A stretch of DNA of 64,000 bases, from positions 5,341 to 69,340 of the forward strand of contig CAYNJY010000005.1 of assembly GCA_964397755.1 (NCBI GenBank), written 5' to 3'. Below, one piece after another: positions 31,329 through 38,553 of the stretch. The notes below the pieces were generated by a model. That model did not search any database. It was given only the letters and a program-made list of their open reading frames with translations, and was not told the origin of the DNA. Every line of letters begins with the position of its first letter. Within the stretch, counting starts at the first letter, position 1. The DNA comes from CAYNJY01 sp964397755. GTDB lineage: Bacteria; Patescibacteriota; Microgenomatia; UBA10105; UBA927. The translations under genes were made by a program, and so were the position numbers.

Positions 31329-32891
31329 ATGACATCAAATACTGTTGTTCTAACTGGAAAAAACTTAACCATTGAGGAAGTTAATGCCGTCGCACGCAAC
31401 TACGTGGTTGTCCGTATCGATCCGGAGGCACTTCGGCGCTGTCTTTGCGGCTATAAAATTTTGAAAGAAAAAATTGATAAAAAGATAAAAATTTACGGCG
31501 TCACCACTGGTTTTGGAGAATTTTCTCAGGTGTTTATAGAACCGCAAAAGGCGGCGGCGTTACAACTAAATCTTATCAGAAGCCACAGCACCGGTGTCGG
31601 TAATCCGGCAAAAGAGGACGCCGTGCGAGCCACGATGCTGTGCCGAGCAAATTATTTGGCTTCGGGAATGTCTGGGGGCAGACCTGTACTTCTGGAATCT
31701 CTCGTTTCCATGCTCAACAAGCGGGTGACCCCACTCATTTTAGAGCAGGGATCGGTCGGCTCCAGCGGTGACCTTGCTCCTCTTGCCATGATGGTGCTTC
31801 CCATGATCGGCGAAGGAGAGGCGTTTTACAAAGGGGTAAGAATGCCTGGTAAAAATGCAATGCAAGAAGCAGGGATACCCCTCATAGCACTCCAGGCAAA
31901 AGAGGGACTTGCCCTGATCAACGGTGATACCTTCATGGTAGGACTTGGAGCTCTGGAACTTTCCGATGCACTCCAAATTGCTAAAGTATCAGAGATAGCC
32001 TGCGCAATGACGATGGAATCTATTGAAGTCGTCCTCCAGGCATTAGATGACAAAATTGCCCGAGCGAGACGATTCGATGGCCAGATTGTCGCTGCAACAA
32101 ATCTTCGGAAACTATTAAATGGCAGCGAAATACTCAAAGGCCCACCATCACGTGTTCAGGATGCCTATTCAATCCGTTGCGCTCCAGTAATACTGGGAGC
32201 GGGTCGTGAAGCCCTTATGTGGATTAAAAGGCAAATTGAAACGGAAATGAACGCAGCACAAGATAATCCGTTGGTTTTTATTAAGTCCAATGAAGTGCTA
32301 TCTGGTGGAAATTTTCATGGTCAACCGATTTGTATGCCACTTGAGACAATGGCACAGGCAATCGCAGAATACGCAAATGCATCCGAAATTCGCCAGGAAC
32401 GCATGAATAATCCATATTACAGTAAGATCCTGCCGGCTTTCCTCATCGAGTCCGGCGGGCTCAATAGCGGCTTCATGATGCCGCAGTATGCCTCGGCAGC
32501 ACTTGTGAACGAGAACAAAATCCTTTGCTACCCTGGAATTGTTGATTCTATCCCCGTTTCGGCTGGGCAGGAGGACGATTGTTCGATGGGCACTAATGCG
32601 GCCTTAAAAATCCAACGAATCATTCGCAATACCCAGTATGTTCTCGCCATCGAACTCATGCTTGGAGCTCAAGCACTCGATTTCAAGAACGGAAAGAAAC
32701 CCGGCAAAGGGGTGAGAACGGCCTACGAGCGCATCCGTATGCGCGTCCCTTATATAAAAGAAGATAGCGTCATGTACCAGTATGTCGAAGAAATTAAGGA
32801 GCTTATTCGCACCGGTACGTTGCGAACGGCAGTGGAGCAAGCCATTGGACCGCTAGCCGAACCGAAACCGTATGAATTACCAAACGGATAA
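31329..32891 (+). CDS. aromatic amino-acid (histidine) ammonia-lyase-like, MIO family
   Basis: 520 aa of the HAL/PAL/TAL fold. The electrophilic MIO cofactor forms from an Ala-Ser-Gly triad in most members; here the motif is GSVGSSGDLAPLA, so the triad is Ser145-Ser146-Gly147. Other features: tyrosine loop YGVTTGFGEFSQ, substrate-pocket SHS in LNLIRSHSTGVGNP (histidine-lyase-like), LINGDTFM, EMNAAQDNPLVF, GGNFHGQPI and AGQEDDCSMGTNAALK, where Glu follows the HAL pattern but the next His is Asp. HAL releases ammonia from histidine, giving urocanate. No hutU, hutI or hutG is nearby, so a catabolic Hut pathway is unlikely. Control by His-codon attenuation suggests a link to histidine supply or a histidine-derived product. 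Confidence 0.85.
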   Translation: MTSNTVVLTGKNLTIEEVNAVARNYVVVRIDPEALRRCLCGYKILKEKIDKKIKIYGVTTGFGEFSQVFIEPQKAAALQLNLIRSHSTGVGNPAKEDAVRATMLCRANYLASGMSGGRPVLLESLVSMLNKRVTPLILEQGSVGSSGDLAPLAMMVLPMIGEGEAFYKGVRMPGKNAMQEAGIPLIALQAKEGLALINGDTFMVGLGALELSDALQIAKVSEIACAMTMESIEVVLQALDDKIARARRFDGQIVAATNLRKLLNGSEILKGPPSRVQDAYSIRCAPVILGAGREALMWIKRQIETEMNAAQDNPLVFIKSNEVLSGGNFHGQPICMPLETMAQAIAEYANASEIRQERMNNPYYSKILPAFLIESGGLNSGFMMPQYASAALVNENKILCYPGIVDSIPVSAGQEDDCSMGTNAALKIQRIIRNTQYVLAIELMLGAQALDFKNGKKPGKGVRTAYERIRMRVPYIKEDSVMYQYVEEIKELIRTGTLRTAVEQAIGPLAEPKPYELPNG

Positions 32892-33813
32892 CAAACTCTC
32901 TATGGGAGAAGGCGGTACACCGCTTGTCCGGCTCTACAACCTCGAGAATGTGCTTGACTGGCGGGGGCAGTTGTGGGCAAAGGCAGAATACCAAAATCCA
33001 ACGGGGTCGTTCAAAGACCGCGGAAGTATTGTGGAGATCACCGAGGCAGTTCGCCAGAAAAAGCGTGGAGTCGTGTGCGCGTCAACCGGCAACATGGCCG
33101 CAAGCCTTGCCGCGTACGCGGCGCGGGCAAAACTAACGTGCGTGGTCGTCTTGCCAGAATCCACCCCAGAAGCCAAACTCAAACAGGCAACAATGTGTGA
33201 CGCCCGTCTTATCAAGGTATCTGGCTCATACGATGATTGTGTAGCGGAGGCAAAGAAGCAGGCACAGAAGGAACGTCTTTTTCTCTGTGATAACGGCGAG
33301 CTTCGTCGGATCGGACAGCAATCAGTAGGTAGAGAACTAGCCAAATCAAATATTCGTTTTGATGCATTCATCGCACCTGTGGGAGTTGGAACTCTAGGCT
33401 GCGCGGTAGCGGAGGGCTTTTCCTCCTGCGGTCAGTATCCTCAATTTATTGGTGTGCAAGGGTCCGGCGCAGATCCCATTGCACGAGCGTGGCAAACCAA
33501 CAGTTCAATTGTTCGAATAATTGAACCAAAAACCGTCGCTTCTGCCATGTGCGTCGGTGACCCACGCGATGGCGAACGTACACTTTCATGGATGAGGAAA
33601 ACCAATGGAGCAATGTTTTCTATAAGTGATGAGGAAATCATTGATGCCCAGACGCTCCTTGCAAAAAAGGAAGGAATTTTCGCCGAAAAGTCAGCCGCAG
33701 CAACAGTCGCAGTTTTGCAGAAAATTTCGCGCAACTACCAAATCATCGCCATCATCTTGACAGGAAATGGACTCAAAGAAAATGAACACAGGAAGGACAC
33801 TGACGAGGCTTGA
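32872..33813 (+). CDS. threonine synthase-like PLP enzyme (fold type II)
   Basis: 313 aa, overlapping the lyase gene by 20 nt; an ATG at 32902 (MGEGGTPLVRLYNLENV) is an alternative start 10 nt after its stop. The PLP lysine is K48 in PTGSFKDRG, with CASTGNMAASLAAYAARA for the cofactor asparagine loop and APVGVGTLG where the phosphate-binding loop is expected. It is shorter than typical threonine synthase and could be a different beta-replacing or eliminating enzyme. It is in one operon with the lyase and a cysteine synthase-like gene. Confidence 0.75.
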   Translation: MNYQTDNKLSMGEGGTPLVRLYNLENVLDWRGQLWAKAEYQNPTGSFKDRGSIVEITEAVRQKKRGVVCASTGNMAASLAAYAARAKLTCVVVLPESTPEAKLKQATMCDARLIKVSGSYDDCVAEAKKQAQKERLFLCDNGELRRIGQQSVGRELAKSNIRFDAFIAPVGVGTLGCAVAEGFSSCGQYPQFIGVQGSGADPIARAWQTNSSIVRIIEPKTVASAMCVGDPRDGERTLSWMRKTNGAMFSISDEEIIDAQTLLAKKEGIFAEKSAAATVAVLQKISRNYQIIAIILTGNGLKENEHRKDTDEA

Positions 33814-33815
33814 TT

Positions 33816-34358
33816 ATGAAAACATATCGAAATCCACTCGAGCTCATCGGCAACACGCCTCTTTTGCAACTTTCGCGCATTATACCGGAAGGGTGGGCGA
33901 GAGTATTTATGAAGCTTGAAATGTTTAATTTGACTGGTTCGGTGAAAGACAGGTCTGCGCTGGGAATGATTGAAGCAGCAGAACGAGATGGTGTGCTCAA
34001 AAGGGGTTCTACTATTGTGGAATCCACATCTGGCAATTTGGGAATTTCCCTTGCGGCTATTTCTGCGTATAAAAAGTACAACGTGATCTGCATCGTGGAT
34101 CCCAAAATTGAAGTAAACACGCTTGGAGCCATAAAGGCCTATGGAGCACAAATAGTCATAGTGGATACTCCGGATAAAGAAGGTGGGTATCAAAAACCGA
34201 GAATTGCGAAAGTCAAAGAATTGCTAGGAAAAATTCCGAATGCAGTTAATTTGGATCAGTACAATAACCCAAATAACCCGACCTATCATTTCATCACCGA
34301 TCCAACCAACATCCGGTACTTCACCGGATTCGTCGTCGTGGCGCCGGTGGGACAGTAA
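33816..34358 (+). pseudogene. cysteine synthase-like gene, truncated and fused to foreign sequence
   Basis: 180 aa from the ATG at 33816, 2 nt after the preceding stop. Residues 1-~158 are fold-type-II PLP enzyme sequence: PLELIGNTPLLQLSR, K44 in GSVKDRS, VESTSGNLGISLA, and NLDQYNNPNNP. A normal member is over 300 aa and continues with the glycine-rich phosphate loop. Here it switches abruptly to ITDPTNIRYFTGF, which resembles the N-terminal domain of Xaa-Pro (M24) peptidases, then ends VVVAPVGQ-stop. The enzyme cannot be complete, so it is probably a deletion/fusion scar or a misassembly. Confidence 0.6.
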
Positions 34359-34460
34359 GGCGTATATGGTATTCGGACCGAGGATTTGGTACTCTTGAAG
34401 GAGGACGGTATTGAACTCCTGTCGCAATCGCCAAAAGAACTTACGATTTTATCATATTAA
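34359..34460 (+). pseudogene. C-terminal remnant of an M24 Xaa-Pro peptidase
   Basis: Directly after the TAA of the truncated gene, in the same frame, the sequence reads GVYGIRTEDLVLLKEDG and IELLSQSPKELTIL, the usual tail of M24 aminopeptidases (pattern 'GvriEDlvlvtedG.e.Ls..pkel'). The stop at 34458-34460 falls inside the operator region of the next operon. Together with ITDPTNIRYFTGF before the stop, it marks a peptidase gene that has lost its catalytic centre. Confidence 0.55.
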
Positions 34461-34470
34461 CGCATTAATA
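34455..34470. promoter_or_regulatory. operator-like 16-mer shared with the lyase operon
   Basis: TATTAACGCATTAATA, 13/16 identical to the palindrome at 31106-31121 and with the same half-sites. Confidence 0.6.
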
Positions 34471-34498
34471 TATTGACGTGTTAACACGTCAATATATT
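34467..34498. promoter_or_regulatory. 32-bp perfect palindrome overlapping the -35 box
   Basis: Centre GACGTGTTAACACGTC; the two arms extend without mismatch to 34467 and 34498. The right end covers the first two bases of the -35 hexamer (34497-34502). A likely repressor site, and one of the longest perfect palindromes in the window. Confidence 0.7.
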
Positions 34499-34525
34499 GC
34501 ACCTCCCTGCAATTTGTGCTACAAT
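34497..34525 (+). promoter_or_regulatory. promoter of the hisC-like/hisS operon
   Basis: TTGCAC (34497-34502), a 17-bp spacer, extended -10 TGC-TACAAT (34517-34525). The leader-peptide ATG is at 34535. Confidence 0.75.
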
Positions 34526-34534
34526 AATTTTTGT

Positions 34535-34609
34535 ATGAACAAACAAACAAGCAGGATAAGCGTTCATCACTACGACGGCCCACGGGACGGCGGGTGTTGC
34601 ATGCTGTAA
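34535..34609 (+). CDS. leader peptide with tandem His codons (hisC-like operon)
   Basis: 24 codons: begins MNKQTSRISV, then HHYDGPRDGGCCML, stop TAA at 34607-34609. The His pair is at 34565-34570. The ribosome position decides between two hairpins downstream (34589-34653). The distance from the -10 box (9 nt) implies a very short 5' end. Confidence 0.65.
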   Translation: MNKQTSRISVHHYDGPRDGGCCML

Positions 34610-34653
34610 AAAAGAGTTTATATGCACGAACCCGCCAACCGGCGGGTTTTTTT
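34589..34653 (+). terminator. attenuator: antiterminator and rho-independent terminator
   Basis: The terminator stem is AACCCGCC (34629-34636) with GGCGGGTT (34641-34648), loop AACC, then T7 to 34653. An earlier GGCGGGT (34589-34595, inside the leader peptide codons) can pair with ACCCGCC instead. A ribosome stalled on the His codons leaves it free (antitermination); one that reaches the stop covers it (termination). Confidence 0.75.
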
Positions 34654-34667
34654 GTGGGAAAAAATAT

Positions 34668-35702
34668 ATGAATATACCTAACATTTACGCACAAAAACGT
34701 ACGAAAGCCTCTATAGACCTAAGCCTGAGTGAAAATCCGCTCGGGTGCTCCCCTCGTGCAATAAAGACGCTTCGGACAGTAAACGTATCTGATATAAGTC
34801 AGTACCCAGATACGCGAGACCTCATAAACACTATTGCCCGGAAGTGGAACGTGGAGCCTGAGAATGTGCTTCTTGGTTGCGGCTCTGAACAGATCATTAA
34901 ACTTGTTGCACAAACGTTTCTCATCCCGGGAGATCGGGCAATCATACAAAATGGTTCCTTTGCTGTTTTCCTAAAGGAGTGCCTGCTGGAACGTGCAGAG
35001 TGTAAACTTGCCGAGGTTTCTGAATTTAAAAACTTTAAAAACGCAAAAGTAGCCTTTCTCTGTAATCCAAACAATCCTACCGGTGAGTGTATTCCTCAGC
35101 GTTCGGTAAAACGCATCGTTCAAGCTCTTCCAACGACAGTCGTTGTCGTTGATGAAGCCAACGGTGAATTTATGAACGATTCTTTTATTCCTCAGGCCGT
35201 CAAAACTAAGAATAGTTTGGTTTTGCGCACACTTTCTAAAGTGATCGGCCTTGCTGGCATCCGACTGGGTTTTGCCATAGGCTCAAAAACCGTAATCGCA
35301 AAATTGAGTCAAGCTCAACAGCCATTCCCCGTTTCGTCACTTTCGTGCAAAATGGCAAAAGTGGCGCTTCTCGATGATGCTTTTGTCGCTAGAACGAAAA
35401 AATTTATCCAAAAGGAACGAATATTTCTTCAAAAAGAGCTAACGAACAGAGGTTTGCAATGTTCCAGATCAATAACTAATAATCTCCTCATCACCACTCC
35501 TCGCGCCGAGCTCTTCATAACTGCGCTTCAACAACTGGATGTTGCGGTCGTCGACGCAAAATTTTTTCCTGGTCTCGCAACACCTGGCTTTCGTATATCA
35601 ATTAAAGACAGAGCAACCAACCGATTGTTTTTACAAAAGATTGATAAAGCTCTTTCTTGTCTCCCTGGTGGAAAGTTGTTACGATCAAAAGAGACTCTAT
35701 GA
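34668..35702 (+). CDS. hisC: histidinol-phosphate aminotransferase-like (PLP fold type I)
   Basis: 344 aa. Aminotransferase I/II features: SENPLGCSPRAIKTL, ISQYPD, LLGCGSEQIIKLVA, CNPNNPTGE, VVVDEANGEF, and the PLP lysine K191 in LRTLSKVIGLAGIRLGFAIG. The sequence class (HisC/CobD group) best fits HisC, although the usual DEAY is DEAN. Other his biosynthesis genes are not in the window. The stop overlaps the hisS ATG (ATGA), so the pair is coupled. Controlled by the upstream His-codon attenuator, which supports a histidine-related role. Confidence 0.75.
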   Translation: MNIPNIYAQKRTKASIDLSLSENPLGCSPRAIKTLRTVNVSDISQYPDTRDLINTIARKWNVEPENVLLGCGSEQIIKLVAQTFLIPGDRAIIQNGSFAVFLKECLLERAECKLAEVSEFKNFKNAKVAFLCNPNNPTGECIPQRSVKRIVQALPTTVVVVDEANGEFMNDSFIPQAVKTKNSLVLRTLSKVIGLAGIRLGFAIGSKTVIAKLSQAQQPFPVSSLSCKMAKVALLDDAFVARTKKFIQKERIFLQKELTNRGLQCSRSITNNLLITTPRAELFITALQQLDVAVVDAKFFPGLATPGFRISIKDRATNRLFLQKIDKALSCLPGGKLLRSKETL

Positions 35703-36898
35703 TAAAAGCGCAAACCCTCAAAGGATTTCGAGATTTTTTACCCGCTGATGTGATCAAGCGGCAGTATGTTATTTGCAAAATTATAGAAGTATTCGAGCGC
35801 TTCGGTTTCGATCCTCTGGAAACCCCGGCGCTTGAATACGCCGAGACGCTCCTGGGGAAATACGGCGAGGAGGCTGACAAGCTTCTCTACATCTTCGAGG
35901 ATCGGGGTGGCCGAAAGGTGGGTCTTCGCTACGACCAAACCGTGCCGCTTGCCCGGGTTATGGCGCAATATGAAGGAGCTCTTCCCCTTCCCTTTAAGCG
36001 CTACCAGATCCAACCGGTGTGGCGGGCAGAGAATCCTCAGCGCGGCCGCTACCGCGAGTTTCTCCAGTGCGACGCCGATAGTATTGGAACCGAAAGTCCT
36101 CTTGCCGATGCGGAAGTGATCGCCCTCGCGGTCGGCATCTACAAAAATCTTGGCTTCTCCTCTTTCGGGATTCTTCTAAATGATCGGGCGGTTTTTGGAA
36201 AAACTCCCCTCTCTGCCATCACCATCCTTGATAAGCTCCCCAAAATCGGACCAGAGGCAGTAACGAAGGAGCTGCGGAAAAAAGGGTTTGACCCAGGCCT
36301 CCTTGATACGGTCAAGCAAAGCCAACCCACCAGCCGCCTTAAGGAAATAATCGCGGCTCTAAAAAAGCTAGGGGTTGAGCCAAAACAAATTATCTATGCG
36401 CCCACCCTGGCCCGCGGCCTTGACTACTATACGTCAACGATTTTCGAAGTGGTGATCGACGGCTACGAGGCAGGCTCGGTCTGCGGAGGAGGGCGCTATG
36501 ACGGACTGATTGGGAGTTTCACCGGAAACGAAACGCCGGCAGTGGGCTTTGCCATTGGCTTTGACCGGACCCTCGAGGCGATGGAGCAATTCGGACTTCT
36601 CCCGTCATCTTCAACCGGAACCCAAGCCTTGGTTACTGTTTTTTCGCCAGAGCTTTTGGGGGCTTCGCTTAACGTAACCAGCACATTGAGATCCGAAGGT
36701 ATCAATACAGAAATTTACCTTAAAGACGAAACGAAGCTCGATAAACAGCTCAAGTACGCCGACCGTAAAGGTATACCCTATGTGATCATCCAAGGACCGG
36801 AGGAAGTGAGCCGCGGCGTCGTAAAACTCAAAGACATGAAGGCAAAAACACAGGAAGAACTGAGGATTGATGAGGTTATCCAAAAACTGAAACGCTAA
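35699..36898 (+). CDS. hisS: histidyl-tRNA synthetase
   Basis: 399 aa from the ATG at 35699, coupled to hisC (4-nt overlap); an earlier in-frame ATG at 35657 lies within hisC. Class II motifs: MIKAQTLKGFRDFLP start, LRYDQTVPLARVMAQY, KRYQIQPVWRAENPQRGRYREF, the histidine-A segment LARGLDYYTSTIFE, GGGRYDGLIG and a C-terminal anticodon domain. It charges tRNA-His, and its product level is what the two His-codon leaders sense, closing a feedback loop. A perfect 18-bp terminator stem follows. Confidence 0.97.
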   Translation: MIKAQTLKGFRDFLPADVIKRQYVICKIIEVFERFGFDPLETPALEYAETLLGKYGEEADKLLYIFEDRGGRKVGLRYDQTVPLARVMAQYEGALPLPFKRYQIQPVWRAENPQRGRYREFLQCDADSIGTESPLADAEVIALAVGIYKNLGFSSFGILLNDRAVFGKTPLSAITILDKLPKIGPEAVTKELRKKGFDPGLLDTVKQSQPTSRLKEIIAALKKLGVEPKQIIYAPTLARGLDYYTSTIFEVVIDGYEAGSVCGGGRYDGLIGSFTGNETPAVGFAIGFDRTLEAMEQFGLLPSSSTGTQALVTVFSPELLGASLNVTSTLRSEGINTEIYLKDETKLDKQLKYADRKGIPYVIIQGPEEVSRGVVKLKDMKAKTQEELRIDEVIQKLKR

Positions 36899-36903
36899 TG
36901 TTG

Positions 36904-36943
36904 AAAAGGCCTCGCCTTGCATCCCTGCAAGGCGAGGCCTTTT
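36904..36943. terminator. perfect 18-bp-stem terminator after hisS
   Basis: Stem from 36904 (AAAAGGCCTCGCCTTGCA) to 36943, loop TCCC, ending in CCTTTT. It can act in both directions. Part of it (CAAGGCGAG) is shared with REP family 1. Confidence 0.85.
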
Positions 36944-36957
36944 CTAAAAACCTGCCC

Positions 36958-37908
36958 ATGAACCATCGCTTGACTGCCTACCTCCTGATGCTCGTCGTTT
37001 CAATAACCTGGGGCGTCGCCGCTCCGGTGATCAAGTTTACCCTCTCCTACTTCCCGCCCCTTATCTTCCTCACCTACCGGTTTGCCATAAGTTCGCTCGT
37101 GGCACTCGCCTATTTTGGAACGGGTCGCAACCACCTGCCGAGAAAACCGGGCAACTGGTGGCACATCGGCCTCTATAGCTTTTTCGCCGTCACGCTGGGG
37201 CTCGGCATCCTGTTCCTCGGCGCGGACAAGACGACGTCCCTCTCTGTGGGACTGCTGTCAACTGTCGCTCCGATTATGATCGTTGCCGCAGGCGCTTTGT
37301 TTCTCCGCGAGCGCGTCACGCTGAGAGAGAAAGTCGGTATAACGATCGCGCTCCTCGGAACCCTTGTCACCGTCTCTGCGCCGCTTTTCTCCGACCACGG
37401 CGGACTTAACTGGGGATCACTTGAGGGAAATCTCCTCGTTGTTTTATCGATGGTATTTGATGTCGCCGCGGGAATCCTTGCCAAGGTCATTGTCCGCGAG
37501 CACACCAAGCCCGCGACGCTTACCCACCTTTCCTTTGTCGTTGGCCTTCTCACAATCGGCCCGCTTGCATTCTTCTTTCACGGAGGAAAAACGGTTGTTG
37601 CCTCAATTGTCGCCGCTCCTGTCGCCGGCCACATGGGTGTCCTCTACATGGCACTCCTGTCCGGCACGTTGGCCTATACCCTGCGTAACCGCGCAATCAA
37701 AACCATTGAAGTCGGCGAGGCGGCTCTCTTTGCCTACCTCTACCCTCTCTGGGCAGCACCACTTGCAGTCTTGTGGCTTGGAGAAAAAATCACGACACCA
37801 TTTCTCGTCGGCGGACTCATCATTGCCCTCGGGGTGGTGATCGCCGAGCACAAAAAGCATCAGTTGAGGAAAAAACTCCGAAGAAGACACCGGAAGAGGA
37901 CACTATAA
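36958..37908 (+). CDS. EamA/DMT-family transporter
   Basis: 316 aa from the ATG at 36958; longer in-frame readings run through the hisS terminator and are rejected. Ten membrane helices in two EamA repeats: VSITWGVAAPVIKFTLSYFPP and, in the second half, MALLSGTLAYTLRNRAIKTI with EVGEAALFAYLYPLWAAPLAV. Such proteins export amino acids or other metabolites. The basic tail (RKKLRRRHRKRTL) is cytoplasmic. It lies between the His regulon and the REP2-flanked assembly gap. Confidence 0.88.
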   Translation: MNHRLTAYLLMLVVSITWGVAAPVIKFTLSYFPPLIFLTYRFAISSLVALAYFGTGRNHLPRKPGNWWHIGLYSFFAVTLGLGILFLGADKTTSLSVGLLSTVAPIMIVAAGALFLRERVTLREKVGITIALLGTLVTVSAPLFSDHGGLNWGSLEGNLLVVLSMVFDVAAGILAKVIVREHTKPATLTHLSFVVGLLTIGPLAFFFHGGKTVVASIVAAPVAGHMGVLYMALLSGTLAYTLRNRAIKTIEVGEAALFAYLYPLWAAPLAVLWLGEKITTPFLVGGLIIALGVVIAEHKKHQLRKKLRRRHRKRTL

Positions 37909-37943
37909 CCACAGGTGTCGAGTCTGCGCCACACCGGAGGTGG
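37909..37943. repeat. REP family 2, copy c
   Basis: CCACAGGTGTCG, variable part, CACACCGGAGGTGG. Same orientation as copy b. It ends 4 nt before the assembly gap. Confidence 0.8.
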
Positions 37944-37947
37944 AATA

Positions 37948-38047
37948 NNNNNNNNNNNNNNNNNNNNNNNNNNNNNNNNNNNNNNNNNNNNNNNNNNNNN
38001 NNNNNNNNNNNNNNNNNNNNNNNNNNNNNNNNNNNNNNNNNNNNNNN
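37948..38047. other. assembly gap (100 N) between two identical repeat ends
   Basis: The bases before (AGTCTGCGCCACACCGGAGG and on) and after the gap are the same REP2 sequence. The assembler probably stopped in a repeat array. Confidence 0.95.
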
Positions 38048-38070
38048 AGTCTGCGCCACACCGGAGGTGG
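38048..38070. repeat. REP family 2, copy d (partial)
   Basis: Starts AGTCTGCGCCACACC and ends GGAGGTGG, identical to the end of copy c; its left part is in the gap. Confidence 0.8.
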
Positions 38071-38149
38071 AATACTCGCATTTGAACTCACCTTCTCGGA
38101 TGAAAAGATAAGACCGATTCTACTCTCTCCCTGCAAAAGTCAATTTTTA

Positions 38150-38158
38150 TGCTATACT
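38150..38158 (+). promoter_or_regulatory. extended -10 promoter of rpmE
   Basis: TGCTATACT, with 8 nt to the ATG at 38167. Confidence 0.6.
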
Positions 38159-38166
38159 TACCGCAT

Positions 38167-38478
38167 ATGAAATCTGACATTCATCCCCAGTGGTACCCGG
38201 AAGCAGCGGTTTCATGCGCGTGCGGGAACACGTTCACCGTGGGGGCGACCAAGTCCGAAATCAAGGTGGAAATCTGCTCCAAATGCCACCCGTTCTTCAC
38301 CGGCGAGATGAAGTATGTCGATACCTTGGGCCGGGTCGAGCGCTTCCAGCAGAAACAGAAGAAAGCTCAAGTCAACGCCTCGGCGCTTGCCGACAAGAAG
38401 AAAAAAAAGAAAGAGAAGGAAGAAGCCGCCGCCCGCGCCCCGAAGTCACTTAAAGAAATGCTCATGGGACTCAAGTAG
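38167..38478 (+). CDS. rpmE: 50S ribosomal protein L31 (zinc type)
   Basis: 103 aa from the ATG at 38167. Start MKSDIHPQWYPEAAVSCACGN, cysteine pairs CAC and CSKC (zinc ribbon, C+ type), then HPFFTGEMKYVDTLGRVERF, all diagnostic of L31. An unusual lysine-rich C-terminal extension (about 35 residues, KKKKKKEKEEAAARAPK) exceeds the usual length of about 70-75. It is followed by prfA, the classical rpmE-prfA neighbourhood. Confidence 0.96.
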   Translation: MKSDIHPQWYPEAAVSCACGNTFTVGATKSEIKVEICSKCHPFFTGEMKYVDTLGRVERFQQKQKKAQVNASALADKKKKKKEKEEAAARAPKSLKEMLMGLK

Positions 38479-38553
38479 TAGCTTAGAAGCTTAGTTATTA
38501 GAAGTTTAGAAAAACTAAGCAACTAAGCCTCTAAACTTCAAGCTTCTTAATGT

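Noticed and set aside
31329..32891. Histidine utilisation (Hut) operon
   Set aside because: No urocanase, imidazolonepropionase or formiminoglutamase nearby; the neighbours are PLP enzymes, hisC-like and hisS.
36898..36957. Longer EamA transporter start reading through the hisS terminator
   Set aside because: The added residues are the translated terminator stem; the ATG at 36958 begins the first membrane helix normally.
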